NCBI GenBank assembly: GCA_963750295.1
Contig: CAVVPY010000001.1
Location: 2,728,001-2,792,000 of the forward strand
From: CAVVPY01 sp963750295
GTDB taxonomy: Bacteria > Actinomycetota > Actinomycetes > Mycobacteriales > Jatrophihabitantaceae
Reading direction: 5' to 3'
DNA: 64,000 nt
The notes below the pieces were generated by a model that did not search any database, was not told the DNA's origin, and saw nothing but the letters and a program-made list of their open reading frames with translations. This document shows, piece after piece, positions 52,124 through 60,958 of this stretch (within the stretch, counting starts at the first letter, position 1; the number at the start of each line of letters is the position of its first letter). Position numbers and translations under genes: made by a program.

Positions 52124-52525
52124 TCAGCGCTTCGAGTACTGCGGAGCCTTACGGGCCTTCTTCAGCCCGTACTTCTTGCGCTCCTTCACCCGTGGGTCGC
52201 GGGTGAGGAAACCGGCCTTCTTCAGCGCAGGACGATCATCGGGAACGAGGAGGATCAGCGCGCGAGAGATCGCGAGCCGCAGCGCACCGGCCTGGCCGGT
52301 GACGCCGCCGCCGGACAGCGACGCGATGACGTCGAACTGACCGTCCTTCTCCAAGGTCACGAACGGCTCGCGGATGAGCTGCTGGTGGACCTTGTTCGGG
52401 AAGTAGTTGTCGAGGGTGCGGCCGTTGAGCTTGAAGTCGCCGGTGCCGGGTACGAGGCGCACGCGGACGACGGCTTCCTTGCGGCGGCCGACGATCGGGA
52501 CGGGACTGGTCACTGGGACGCTCAC
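52124..52525 (-). CDS. rpsI: 30S ribosomal protein S9
   Basis: 133 residues. GRRKEAVVRVRLVPGTG near the start, SGGGVTGQAGALRLAISRAL in the middle and the invariant C-terminus QYSKR, which contacts tRNA in the P site. The GTG start overlaps the rplM stop (GTGA), so the two proteins are made coupled. Confidence 0.98.
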   Translation of the reverse strand: MSVPVTSPVPIVGRRKEAVVRVRLVPGTGDFKLNGRTLDNYFPNKVHQQLIREPFVTLEKDGQFDVIASLSGGGVTGQAGALRLAISRALILLVPDDRPALKKAGFLTRDPRVKERKKYGLKKARKAPQYSKR

Positions 52526-52962
52526 TGGGCTACCTGCTTGATCTCGAACGGCTGGGGCTTCTGGGCGGCGTGCGGGTGCTCAGGACCCGCATAGACCTTC
52601 AGCTTCTTCAGCTGGGCCCGGCCGAGGGTGTTCTTGGGGAGCATGCCCTTGACCGCCAACTCGATGACGCGCGCGGGCATGCGCTCGAGCAGTTCGCCGA
52701 CGGTCCGCTTGGACAGCCCGCCCGGGTAGCCGGAGTGGCGGTACCGGAACTCGTCGCGCTTCTTGCCCGCGACGGCAACCTTCTCGGCGTTGATGATCAC
52801 GACGAAGTCGCCGGTGTCGACGTGCGGGGCGAACTGCGGCTTGTGCTTGCCACGCAGCAGAGTCGCCGCCTGGCTGGCAAGGCGGCCCAGCACCACGTCG
52901 TTCGCGTCGATGACATGCCAGCGGCGCTCGATCTCGCCGGGCTTGGGGGTATACGTACGCAC
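52522..52962 (-). CDS. rplM: 50S ribosomal protein L13
   Basis: 146 residues from the GTG at 52962, which has AGGAGA before it; RTYTPKPGEIERRWHVIDA is the usual N-terminus. DVVLGRLASQAATLLRGKHKPQFAPHVDTGD and RMPARVIELAVKGMLPKNTLGR are L13 hallmarks. In many bacteria L13 represses its own operon through the leader; here the predicted leader is about 100 bases (promoter at 53074-53103). Confidence 0.97.
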   Translation of the reverse strand: MRTYTPKPGEIERRWHVIDANDVVLGRLASQAATLLRGKHKPQFAPHVDTGDFVVIINAEKVAVAGKKRDEFRYRHSGYPGGLSKRTVGELLERMPARVIELAVKGMLPKNTLGRAQLKKLKVYAGPEHPHAAQKPQPFEIKQVAQ

Positions 52963-53073
52963 ACGTTCTCCTGTATCGGTCTTCACGCCGCTCACGCGGC
53001 GCCCCCACGGTCTGAACGATTCGGACCCTGAGGCATGGCCGGGGCCGCACGGGGTGCCGTGCGCCAACGTTGG

Positions 53074-53103
53074 ACTCTACCGGCGGCCGCGGGCGCCCTC
53101 CAA
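53074..53103 (-). promoter_or_regulatory. Promoter of the rplM-rpsI operon
   Basis: TTGGAG (53103-53098) and TAGAGT (53079-53074) on the minus strand are 18 bases apart. The 10-bp palindrome CCAACGTTGG at 53064-53073 covers the expected start point. The remainder of the 52963-53212 gap shows the tandem GTTGCAC motif at 53170-53192 before the sortase gene and nothing else I can name. Confidence 0.45.
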
Positions 53104-53212
53104 ATCCGGCGCAACGGACGTAGCCGGTCGTCGTTTATCGTCATGGACAACAACGGCAGTGCGACGACGGTTGCACACCACGTTGCACAGCGCCGAATGG
53201 GGTGGGTTGACA

Positions 53213-53992
53213 GTGGCAGGGACCGGACGGCCGACGCCCGGCGGACGGGCCGGACGCCCGACGCCTGCCGGTCGCTCGCGTCCCACCCCTGCCGGTCGGA
53301 ACGCGGCCCGCCGCCCGCCCCCGGGTACCGCGCACCGGGCGACCCGCAGGCGCTCCGGGCTGCTCGGCTCGGCCCCGCTGTTGTTCACGATCGCTGCACT
53401 CGCCCTCATCACGACCTCGGCCGTGACCTGGGTGATGACGCCGCACTGGGGAAGCGACAGCGTCATGGCCGCGCCGCGCGATGTCGGCGCCGTCCCGACC
53501 GCCGCAGGCGCGAGCGTGACCACGGTGTCCCCGAACATGATCGACATCCCGCGGATCGGGGCGCGAGCGCCGGTCGTGCCCGTCGCCACGTTGCCCGGCC
53601 GCGAGCTCGACATCCCCCGCAACCCGGACGTCGTCGGTTGGTGGTCCGGCGGCGCAAAGCCGGGTGCACGGACCGGGACGGCGATTCTCGCCGGCCACAT
53701 CAACTACGCCGGTGTCGAAGGCGTGTTGGCCAAGATCGGCACGCTCAACCCGGGCGATCTCGTGTACATCACCGGGGGCCGCCGGGAGCACCACGTGAAG
53801 CTCACCTTCCGCATCACCGGCGTCCGGACGTATGAGAAGACCGCCCTGCCGTATCAGGAGGTCTTCGACCAGAGCAGCGTCGGCCGGCTCGCGATCGTCA
53901 CCTGCGGCGGCGCGTTCGACGCCAACACCGGCAACTACCTCGACAACATCGTCGTGTTCGCCGTCCCGGTCGCCCACACGACCGCGCGCTGA
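53213..53992 (+). CDS. Class F-like sortase
   Basis: 259 residues from the GTG at 53213. The cytoplasmic N-tail (about 1-50) is Pro/Arg-rich with imperfect GRPTPAG repeats, a membrane helix covers about 53-75, then an extracytoplasmic sortase barrel. Catalytic His162 (ILAGHINY) and Cys231 (IVTCGGAFD) are clear. The strand expected to carry the catalytic Arg reads GNYLDNIVVFA and shows none. Sortases join surface proteins to the cell wall; no LPxTG-type substrate is visible in the window. Start chosen by family N-terminus and spacing; no clear ribosome site. Divergent from rplM. Confidence 0.88.
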   Translation: MAGTGRPTPGGRAGRPTPAGRSRPTPAGRNAARRPPPGTAHRATRRRSGLLGSAPLLFTIAALALITTSAVTWVMTPHWGSDSVMAAPRDVGAVPTAAGASVTTVSPNMIDIPRIGARAPVVPVATLPGRELDIPRNPDVVGWWSGGAKPGARTGTAILAGHINYAGVEGVLAKIGTLNPGDLVYITGGRREHHVKLTFRITGVRTYEKTALPYQEVFDQSSVGRLAIVTCGGAFDANTGNYLDNIVVFAVPVAHTTAR

Positions 53993-54015
53993 CGACGCGG
54001 ATACGCCCCGGTGCG

Positions 54016-55635
54016 TCAGCGCTGCCGTACGACCCGGGTCTCGTCGAAGACCGCATCGGATGACTCGTACACCGCGCCGTCCGCGCCGAAGACGAGGAAG
54101 CGGTCGAGCGAGCGCGCGAACCACCGGTCGTGCGTCACCGCTAGGACTGTCCCGTCGAAGGCCTCGAGCGCCTCTTCCAGCGCCTCGGCGCTGAGTACGT
54201 CGAGGTTGTCGGTCGGTTCGTCGAGCAGCAATAACGTCGCGCCGGACAGCTCGAGCAGCAGGATCTGGAAGCGCGCCTGCTGCCCGCCCGAGAGCGAGCC
54301 GAAGTTCTGGTCGCCCTGCTGATTGAGCCCGTAACGACGCAGCGCGCCCATCGCCCGCCCACGATCGACCCCTGACCGGTCCTCGTCGCCCTCCCACAGC
54401 AGGTCGACGAGCGTGCGCTTCGTCCACGTCGGGTGGGTGTGCGTCTGCGCGAACAGGCCGGGGACGACGCGCGAGCCGAGCTTCCAGCTGCCGGTGTGCG
54501 CAACCGGGTCGCCGTCGAGCAGCCGCAGGAAATGCGATTTCCCCGCGCCGTTCGCGCCGAGTACACCGACCCGCTCGCCGTAGAAGATCTCGACGTCGAA
54601 CGGCTGCATCATCCCGGTGAGTTCCACGGCGGCGCAGGTGATCGCGCGAACGCCCGTCCGTCCGCCACGCAGCCGCATCGTGACGCGGTGCTCCTCGGGC
54701 TTGTCCGGTGGCGGTTCCTCGGCCTCGAACTTCGCCAGCCGGGTCTGCATAGCGCGGTAACGCGAGGCCATGTCGGGGCTGATCTTGGCCTGCTGCTGCA
54801 GCGTGCGCACGAGTTCCTTGAGCCGCGCGTGCTCCTCCTCCCAGCGCCGCCGCGTCTGCGCCATCCGCTCGTGCTTGGCCGCCCGCACGTCGTGATACGA
54901 GGCGAACCCGCCGCCATGCGTCCACGCCGTCCCGCCCTCGAGGGTCACCACCCGGTCGGCGACGGTGGCCAGCAACTCGCGGTCGTGACTGACGAACAGC
55001 ACGGTCTTGGCGCTCTGCTGCAGCCGTTGCTCCAGCCACCGCTTGCCGGGGACGTCGAGGTAGTTGTCGGGCTCGTCGAGCAGCAGCACCTCGTCCGGCC
55101 CGCGCAACAACGCTTCGAGCGCGAGCCGTTTCTGCTCGCCACCGGACAGCGTCGTCAGCTCGCGGTACTTGCACCGCTCGTACGGCAGGCCCAGCGCGGC
55201 CACGGTCACGGTGTCCCACAGCACCTCGGTGTCATAGCCACCGACATCGCCCCAGTGGGTCAGTGCGTGCGCGTAGGCCAGTTGGGTCTTCTCGTCGTCG
55301 CGCTCCATCAGCGCCAGCTCGCTCGCGTGCAGCGACGCCCACGCGTCGCGCAGAGCGCTCTGGGCGAGCGACACGAGGAAGTCCTGGACCGTCGTGGCGT
55401 CGCGAACCGACCCGATGAACTGCCGCATCACGCCGAGACCGCCGGCGCGGCCGATCGTTCCGCGCTGCGGGACGAGATCGCCGGCGATCAGCCGCAGCAG
55501 CGTCGTCTTGCCGGCGCCGTTCGCACCCACGAGCGCGGTCTTCGTCGCCTCGCCGACGCGGACGTTGACGTCCTCGAACAGCACCTGACCGTCGGCGAGC
55601 GTGTGCCCGACGCCGGCAATATCGAGGTAGCCCAT
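54016..55635 (-). CDS. ABC-F family ATPase
   Basis: 539 residues from the ATG at 55635. Two nucleotide-binding domains without membrane segments: NBD1 Walker A GANGAGKT (37-44), signature LSGGEQKR, Walker B VLLLDEPDNYLDV; a charged linker (HERMAQTRRRWEEEHARLKEL) typical of ABC-F; NBD2 GANGAGKS, LSGGQQAR and LLLLDEPTDNLD. ABC-F proteins bind ribosomes and relieve stalling or confer antibiotic protection; the exact class (EttA, Uup, ARE) is not decided. The linker is short and basic. Divergent from the FAD oxidoreductase. Confidence 0.93.
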   Translation of the reverse strand: MGYLDIAGVGHTLADGQVLFEDVNVRVGEATKTALVGANGAGKTTLLRLIAGDLVPQRGTIGRAGGLGVMRQFIGSVRDATTVQDFLVSLAQSALRDAWASLHASELALMERDDEKTQLAYAHALTHWGDVGGYDTEVLWDTVTVAALGLPYERCKYRELTTLSGGEQKRLALEALLRGPDEVLLLDEPDNYLDVPGKRWLEQRLQQSAKTVLFVSHDRELLATVADRVVTLEGGTAWTHGGGFASYHDVRAAKHERMAQTRRRWEEEHARLKELVRTLQQQAKISPDMASRYRAMQTRLAKFEAEEPPPDKPEEHRVTMRLRGGRTGVRAITCAAVELTGMMQPFDVEIFYGERVGVLGANGAGKSHFLRLLDGDPVAHTGSWKLGSRVVPGLFAQTHTHPTWTKRTLVDLLWEGDEDRSGVDRGRAMGALRRYGLNQQGDQNFGSLSGGQQARFQILLLELSGATLLLLDEPTDNLDVLSAEALEEALEAFDGTVLAVTHDRWFARSLDRFLVFGADGAVYESSDAVFDETRVVRQR

Positions 55636-55705
55636 GCGAGCAGTGTGGCCGGTCGATCCCAGGATCGGCATCCAGATATCAGCTCTCTTGGGGAATGATC
55701 GAAGG

Positions 55706-57064
55706 ATGGACATCGCCGAACTGATCGCCGCGCTGCCCGACGGAGCCGTCCTGACCGATCGCGACATCGTGGCGGCCTACCGTCAGGACTGGGCTCGTGA
55801 TCCCGATGCCGGCTGGCCACTGGCCGTCGTCCGGGCGACCTGTACCGAGGACGTGCAGGCGACGCTGCGGTGGGCGTCGGCACACCACGTCCCGGTCGTG
55901 CCTCGCGGCGCCGGTTCAGGGCTGTCCGGCGGGTCCACGGCCGTCGAGGGTGGTCTCGTCCTCTCGCTGGAGAAGATGCGCGAGATCCGCATCGACCCGG
56001 TCTCGCGCGTGGCGATCACCCAACCCGGACTGCTCAACGTCGAGGTCAAGCGAGCCGCCGCCGAGCAGGGCCTGTGGTACCCGCCGGACCCGTCCTCGTT
56101 CGAGATGTGCTCGATCGGCGGCAACGCCGCCACCAACGCCGGCGGGCTGTGCTGCGTCAAGTACGGAGTGACGACCGACTACGTCCTCGGCATGGAGGTC
56201 GTGCTCGCCGACGGGACCGCGCTGCGGCTCGGCGGCCCGCGCCTGAAGGACGTCGCCGGACTGTCGCTGACCAAGCTGTTCGTCGGGTCCGAGGGGCTGC
56301 TCGGCGTGATCACCGAACTGACCCTGCGCCTGGTGCCCGCTCCCCCGCCGGCGTCGACCCTCGTCGCCGTGTTCCCGTCCATCGAGGCGGCCGCCGACGC
56401 CGTGCTCGCGATCACCACGACGCTGCGGCCGTCGATGCTGGAACTGATGGACCGGACGTCGATCAACGCGGTCGAGGACTTCACCTCGATGGGCCTGGAC
56501 CGCACGGCAGAGGCGCTGTTGATCGCGCGTTCGGACGCACCGGGGGTGGCGGCGGGCCACGAGGTCGAGGTGATGGCCGACGCCTGCCGCGCGCACGGCG
56601 CCACGGAGGTCTTCAGCACCGACGACCCCGACGAGGGCGAGGCGTTCGCCGCTGCCCGTCGCGCCGCCTTCCCCGCGCTGGAGAAGCTGGGTTCGCTGCT
56701 GCTCGAGGACGTCGGCGTCGCGCTGCCTGCCCTGCCGACGCTCGTCCGCGGCATCGAGAAGATCGCCGAGCGGCACGCGGTGACGATCGCCGTCGTGGCG
56801 CACGCGGGCGACGGCAACACCCACCCGCTGGTCGTCTACAACGCGGCGGACCAGGACGAAACCACGCGCGCGTACGCCGCGTTCGGCGACGTCATGGATC
56901 TCGCCCTGGAACTCGGTGGCACCATCACCGGCGAGCACGGCGTGGGACGGCTGAAGAAGGCCTGGCTGCCGGCCTACCTCGGCCCGGACGTCATGGCACT
57001 GACGCGCACGGTCAAGAATGCGCTCGACCCGGCCGGCATCCTGAACCCCGGCGCTGTCCTGTAA
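55706..57064 (+). CDS. FAD-linked oxidase (glycolate oxidase/D-lactate dehydrogenase type)
   Basis: 452 residues. FAD_binding_4 domain with VVPRGAGSGLSGGSTAV (FAD-contact loop), IGGNAATNAGGLCCVKYGVT and GSEGLLGVITE; C-terminal FAD-oxidase_C domain with VVAHAGDGNTHP and GTITGEHGVGRLKK, the metal/substrate histidine motifs of the GlcD/D-lactate/D-2-hydroxyglutarate dehydrogenase family. It oxidises a 2-hydroxyacid. ATG after GAAGG. No partner iron-sulfur subunit nearby. Confidence 0.93.
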   Translation: MDIAELIAALPDGAVLTDRDIVAAYRQDWARDPDAGWPLAVVRATCTEDVQATLRWASAHHVPVVPRGAGSGLSGGSTAVEGGLVLSLEKMREIRIDPVSRVAITQPGLLNVEVKRAAAEQGLWYPPDPSSFEMCSIGGNAATNAGGLCCVKYGVTTDYVLGMEVVLADGTALRLGGPRLKDVAGLSLTKLFVGSEGLLGVITELTLRLVPAPPPASTLVAVFPSIEAAADAVLAITTTLRPSMLELMDRTSINAVEDFTSMGLDRTAEALLIARSDAPGVAAGHEVEVMADACRAHGATEVFSTDDPDEGEAFAAARRAAFPALEKLGSLLLEDVGVALPALPTLVRGIEKIAERHAVTIAVVAHAGDGNTHPLVVYNAADQDETTRAYAAFGDVMDLALELGGTITGEHGVGRLKKAWLPAYLGPDVMALTRTVKNALDPAGILNPGAVL

Positions 57065-57167
57065 CCGTTCGCCCGCGCTTCCGCGCCCGGTCACCCGACG
57101 TTCAGCTCGGTCACCGAGTCTGGGAGCAGACCCGCTCGCCCAGCCTCGACCAGCCTGGAGCCGTTTC

Positions 57168-58664
57168 ATGACCATCTCTCGCCGTGCCCTGCTCAGCCGT
57201 GGGGCTCTCACCGGAGCCGGTGTCGTCGCGACGACCTCCGGCCTCGGCGGTCTGCTCGCCGCCCCCGCCGCCGGTGCGGTCACCACAACCGCCGGCCTGA
57301 CTCACCCGCTCTTCCCGCCGCTACAGTCCGCGGACGGGGATCTGTTGGCGCTGCCCGCGGGGTTTTCCTACGCGGTCGTCGCCGTGTCCGGCGAGACCGA
57401 CATCCACGACGGCAGCGGAACGCTCATCGGCAAGACGCCGGAGCGTCCCGACGGCACGACCGTCAAGGCGGTGGGGCGGCGGCTGCGCCTGATCCAGAAC
57501 CACGAATCGGGTCCGGGCAGCCCGCAACCGGTTCCGCACGTGGCCGGGACCGTGTACGACGACGGCGTGCTCGGTGGCGGCTGCACCGTGATCGAGACCC
57601 GCGCGGACGGCACCCGGATGAGCGAGTGGGTGGGCTTGTCCGGGACGTACAGCAACTGCGCCGGCGGGCCGACGCCGTGGGGCAGCTGGCTGACCTGCGA
57701 AGAGACCGAGGCCCGCGCCGGGACGAACGGGCTGACCAAGGACCACGGGTTCGTCTTCGAGGTGTTCGCCGACGTGCCGGCCAACCAGTCGCCCCTGCCG
57801 ATCAAGGCGTGGGGCCGGGCACCGCACGAGGCGGTCGTGGTCGAACCGACCCGGCAGCGGGTCTATCTCACCGAGGACGCCAGCAGCCCGACCGGCCTGG
57901 TCTACCGCTGGACCGCGCCCAGGGGCTACCGGCTCGCTCCGCACATCGCGCGCACCCTCGGCACGCACGCGGGCACGCTCGAGGCGCTCGCCGTCCTGAC
58001 AAATGACGGCAGCGTGCTGCCCGACCTCGCCTACGTCACCTCGGCCGAGATCGGCCGCCCGTTCGCCACGCGGTGGGTCAACGTCCCCGACCGGCTGGCC
58101 AAGACCACCTCACTGCGCAAGCAGTTCGCCGACGGCGAGGTGACGCACTCGAAGAAGCTCGAAGGCGCGTGGGGCGACGCGAACGGGATGTACTTCGTCG
58201 CGAGTTTCGCCTTCGCGGCCGGTGACCTGCCCTCGAACGCGACCCGGCACGACGGTCAGCTCTGGTACTACGACTACCGCGAGAGCACGCTCACGCTGGT
58301 CGCCTACTTTCCGTACAACGAGCAGCTGCACGTGGAATCGCCCGGCTGGGAGCAGGGTCTCGGGCGCAGCCTCGATCTCGCCTTCGACGGCCCGGACGGC
58401 TGCCACGTCTCGCCGTACGGCAGCCTCGTCCTCACCGAGGACGGCAACACGGCCAACCACATGCTGAGCTGGAGCCGCGACACCGGTGCCCAGGCCATCG
58501 CGCGAAACCTCATCGTGCTCGAGCAGAGCGCCCTGGGCGGCAACGTGTACAGCGAAATGACCGGGCCGTCGTTCGCGCCGGACGGTTCGGTGCTGTTCGG
58601 CAACGTCCAGGAGCCCGGGCACGTGTTCGCCATCCGCGGGCCTTGGGCGCGCTACCTGGGCTGA
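57168..58664 (+). CDS. Tat-exported PhoX-like phosphatase (DUF839 family)
   Basis: 498 residues. Twin-arginine signal SRRALLSRG (Arg5-Arg6), hydrophobic core and cleavage after about residue 37 (APAAGA). The mature protein belongs to the PhoX / DUF839 beta-propeller family: NHESGPGSPQPVP, GGCTVIETRADG, GTYSNCAGGPTPWGSWLTCEET and YLTEDASS are signature segments. PhoX enzymes are Ca/Fe-dependent phosphomonoesterases secreted folded by Tat. Whether the calcium/iron ligands are complete was not checked residue by residue. Alone in its direction with a normal ribosome spacing. Confidence 0.9.
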   Translation: MTISRRALLSRGALTGAGVVATTSGLGGLLAAPAAGAVTTTAGLTHPLFPPLQSADGDLLALPAGFSYAVVAVSGETDIHDGSGTLIGKTPERPDGTTVKAVGRRLRLIQNHESGPGSPQPVPHVAGTVYDDGVLGGGCTVIETRADGTRMSEWVGLSGTYSNCAGGPTPWGSWLTCEETEARAGTNGLTKDHGFVFEVFADVPANQSPLPIKAWGRAPHEAVVVEPTRQRVYLTEDASSPTGLVYRWTAPRGYRLAPHIARTLGTHAGTLEALAVLTNDGSVLPDLAYVTSAEIGRPFATRWVNVPDRLAKTTSLRKQFADGEVTHSKKLEGAWGDANGMYFVASFAFAAGDLPSNATRHDGQLWYYDYRESTLTLVAYFPYNEQLHVESPGWEQGLGRSLDLAFDGPDGCHVSPYGSLVLTEDGNTANHMLSWSRDTGAQAIARNLIVLEQSALGGNVYSEMTGPSFAPDGSVLFGNVQEPGHVFAIRGPWARYLG

Positions 58665-58685
58665 CGCCAGGCATACTCACTCGCC

Positions 58686-59336
58686 GTGACGGTCACCCTG
58701 CTGGTCGTGGCGGGTCTCGTCGCTGTCGTCGACTGGTGCGCCGTGCAGTGGCGGCTGTTCCGCGTCGAGTTCGCGGCCAAGCCGCTCACGCTGGTGGTGT
58801 TGATCGCGGCCGCCGCGAGTGCTGAGCTGCCGCACACCAAGGGCTGGATCATCGCCGCGCTCGTCCTCGGCCTGGCCGGGGACATCGCGCTGATGCGAAG
58901 CTCGGACGCACCAGGTCCGCCCGATCCGCCGTTCCTGCTCGGGCTCGGCAGCTTCCTGCTCGGCCACATCTGCTACCTGGTCGCGTTCATCCGGTTCGGC
59001 CTGCACGGCCTGCAGCTGATCGCCGGGCTGCTGATCGTCCTGGGCATCGCGGCACTGACCCTGCCACGAGTGCTCGGCGGCGCGCGGACGTCGGGGGGCG
59101 TGCCGCTGGCGGCTGTGGTGGGCGGCTACGCCACGCTGCTCGCGGCGATGGCCGTCCTCGGCGTCGGCACCGCTGCGGTGGCGACCGCGATCGGCGGCGT
59201 GCTGTTCCTGGTGTCCGATTCGCTCATCGCGCAGCAGCGCTTCGTGCGACCGGTGGCCAACGGCCCGCTGCTGGTGATCGTGACCTATCACCTGGCGCAG
59301 GGATTGATCCTGATCGGCCTCGTCCACTCGTTCTGA
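58686..59336 (+). CDS. YhhN-type lysoplasmalogenase-like membrane protein
   Basis: 216 residues with eight hydrophobic helices. FAAKPLTLVVLIAAA, then LVLGLAGDIALM with the conserved Asp, LGLGSFLLGHICYLVAF with the conserved His, and GGVLFLVSDSLIA are the family's catalytic-site segments. Human TMEM86B of this family hydrolyses lysoplasmalogens; the bacterial role is unclear. GTG start 21 bases after the PhoX-like gene. Confidence 0.9.
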   Translation: MTVTLLVVAGLVAVVDWCAVQWRLFRVEFAAKPLTLVVLIAAAASAELPHTKGWIIAALVLGLAGDIALMRSSDAPGPPDPPFLLGLGSFLLGHICYLVAFIRFGLHGLQLIAGLLIVLGIAALTLPRVLGGARTSGGVPLAAVVGGYATLLAAMAVLGVGTAAVATAIGGVLFLVSDSLIAQQRFVRPVANGPLLVIVTYHLAQGLILIGLVHSF

Positions 59337-59389
59337 GCCGCTGCGCCCGGATGGTGGACTCGACCGGCGGGCGCGGTGGGGCGACCGAA

Positions 59390-59395
59390 TACGCT
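59390..59395 (+). promoter_or_regulatory. -10 hexamer, leaderless promoter of the RBBP9-like hydrolase
   Basis: TACGCT lies 6 bases before the GTG at 59402. It decides the start in favour of this GTG over an in-frame ATG at 59351. Confidence 0.45.
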
Positions 59396-59401
59396 CAGGC
59401 C

Positions 59402-59986
59402 GTGCCTCGCCGACCGACCCGTACCGTGCCCGTCCTCGTGCTCCACGGGCTCGGTGGCCCGGACCCCGAGCACTGGTCCAGCTGGCTGGCCGGCGAACTG
59501 ACCGGCAACGGCCGCTCGGTGCACGTGCCGGCGCTGCCCCGACCCGATGAGCCGGAACTGGACGCGTGGTTGGCGGCATTGCGGGTGGACCTCGCCGGCC
59601 TGCCCGATGCCGGTTTCGACGTCGTCGCGCATTCGCTGGGTGCGCTGCTGTGGCTGCACCACGCCGGGTCGAGGCCGGCCGAGCTGCCGCGCCCGGCGCG
59701 GGTGGCGCTGGCCGGCCTACCCGATGCCGAGCACATCGAGCCGGTCAGCTTCCGCGACGTCCCGCTCGACGCCGACGCGGTCCGCGCGGCCGCCGAGGGG
59801 ACGGTTCTCGTCGGCGGGTCGGACGACCCGCTCTGCCCGGCCGGCATCGCGGCCGCATACGGGGTGCCGCTGAAGATGGCCGTCACGGTGGTCGACAGCG
59901 GCGGCCACCTCGATCCGGCGAGCGGGTACGGCCGGTGGCCGACGATGCTCGACTGGTGCGGGCGCGACAATCTCGCGTTCTTCTGA
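59402..59986 (+). CDS. RBBP9/YdeN-like alpha/beta hydrolase
   Basis: 194 residues from the GTG at 59402. VPVLVLHGLGGPDPEHW is the family's oxyanion and N-terminal motif, the nucleophile Ser is in VVAHSLGALLW, an Asp is in GGSDDPLCP and the catalytic His in DSGGHLDPASGYG. Small serine hydrolases of this kind have ill-defined substrates. Five bases from the convergent fatty acid hydroxylase gene. Confidence 0.88.
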   Translation: MPRRPTRTVPVLVLHGLGGPDPEHWSSWLAGELTGNGRSVHVPALPRPDEPELDAWLAALRVDLAGLPDAGFDVVAHSLGALLWLHHAGSRPAELPRPARVALAGLPDAEHIEPVSFRDVPLDADAVRAAAEGTVLVGGSDDPLCPAGIAAAYGVPLKMAVTVVDSGGHLDPASGYGRWPTMLDWCGRDNLAFF

Positions 59987-59991
59987 GACCG

Positions 59992-60885
59992 CTACCGAGC
60001 CGTCGCAGCTGCCGGAGCGGGCGCCGGTGCGACGGGTTCGGGCCTCCAGCCGGGTGGTGCGAACACGAACCCGAACCGCTCGCGCCAGCTGCGCGCCTGC
60101 CGCACGTCGCGCACGATCGCCCCGTACTCGTAGTACTGCAGGCGGAACGGATTGAAGCTGCTGATGTTCTTGGTCAGCCCGTACGTCGGACGGTGGGTCT
60201 CTTCGGCGTAGCTGCCGAACATCCGGTCCCAGATGATCAGGATGCCGGCGTAGTTCTTGTCGAGGTAGTCCTTGTCGCTGGCGTGGTGGACGCGGTGGTG
60301 GGAAGGCGTGTTGAACAGGAACTCGATCGGGGCCGCCAGCTTGCCCACCTTCTCGGTGTGCACGAAGAACTGGAAGATCAGGTTCACCGAGAATGCGCTG
60401 AAGATCATCCACGGCGGCATCCCGAGCAACGGCAACGGAACCCAGAACAGCAGTTCGAACCAAGGATTCCACTTCTGCCGCACCGCGGTCGAGAGGTTGA
60501 AGTAGGTGCTGTTGTGATGTGCCTGGTGCCCGGCCCACATCAACCGGACCCGGTGCGACGCGCGGTGATAGAGGTACCAGATCAGGTCGACGACGAGCAG
60601 CGCGAACACCCAGGTGTACCAGCGGTGCGGGTCCAGGCGCAGCGGGGTCAGCGCGTACAGCGCTGCGTACCCGATCAGCGCGAAGATGCGCGCCAACCCG
60701 TTCACGACGAGCGACCCCAGCCCCATCAGGATGCTCGTCCGGCTGTCGCGGTACTCGTAGCCGCGTGGCGCGTCCGGTTCACCGTCGGCGAGCACGCGCA
60801 TCGACACCAGCTCGAGCACCATGAACGCGATGAAGGCCGGGATCGCGAAGACGACCGGATCGCGAAGCGCCTCGGGGAACGACAC
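59992..60885 (-). CDS. Sterol desaturase / fatty acid hydroxylase family protein
   Basis: 297 residues, integral membrane di-iron enzyme. Three histidine boxes: HRASH (107-111), HQAHH (120-124) and HHRVHH (196-201), with a further His in FFVHTEKV. Four to five hydrophobic helices. It probably hydroxylates or desaturates a lipid chain. GTG start after GAGGAGC. Divergent from a TetR gene across a 73-base gap that contains a three-half-site operator, so it is likely the repressed target of that regulator. Confidence 0.92.
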   Translation of the reverse strand: MSFPEALRDPVVFAIPAFIAFMVLELVSMRVLADGEPDAPRGYEYRDSRTSILMGLGSLVVNGLARIFALIGYAALYALTPLRLDPHRWYTWVFALLVVDLIWYLYHRASHRVRLMWAGHQAHHNSTYFNLSTAVRQKWNPWFELLFWVPLPLLGMPPWMIFSAFSVNLIFQFFVHTEKVGKLAAPIEFLFNTPSHHRVHHASDKDYLDKNYAGILIIWDRMFGSYAEETHRPTYGLTKNISSFNPFRLQYYEYGAIVRDVRQARSWRERFGFVFAPPGWRPEPVAPAPAPAAATAR

Positions 60886-60913
60886 CGTTGCTCCTCTCGC
60901 CCAGACTCCTACA

Positions 60914-60949
60914 GGTAACTGACCCTCGGGTCACTTACCCTAAGGTAAG
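60914..60949. promoter_or_regulatory. TetR-type operator with three half-sites
   Basis: GGTAACTGACCC and GGGTCACTTACC (12-bp arms, one mismatch, 2-bp centre; 60914-60939) form one palindrome. Its right half-site CTTACC also pairs with GGTAAG (60944-60949) into a second. It sits between the divergent hydroxylase and TetR genes, covering both likely promoters. Confidence 0.65.
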
Positions 60950-60958
60950 ATCGCCGGT

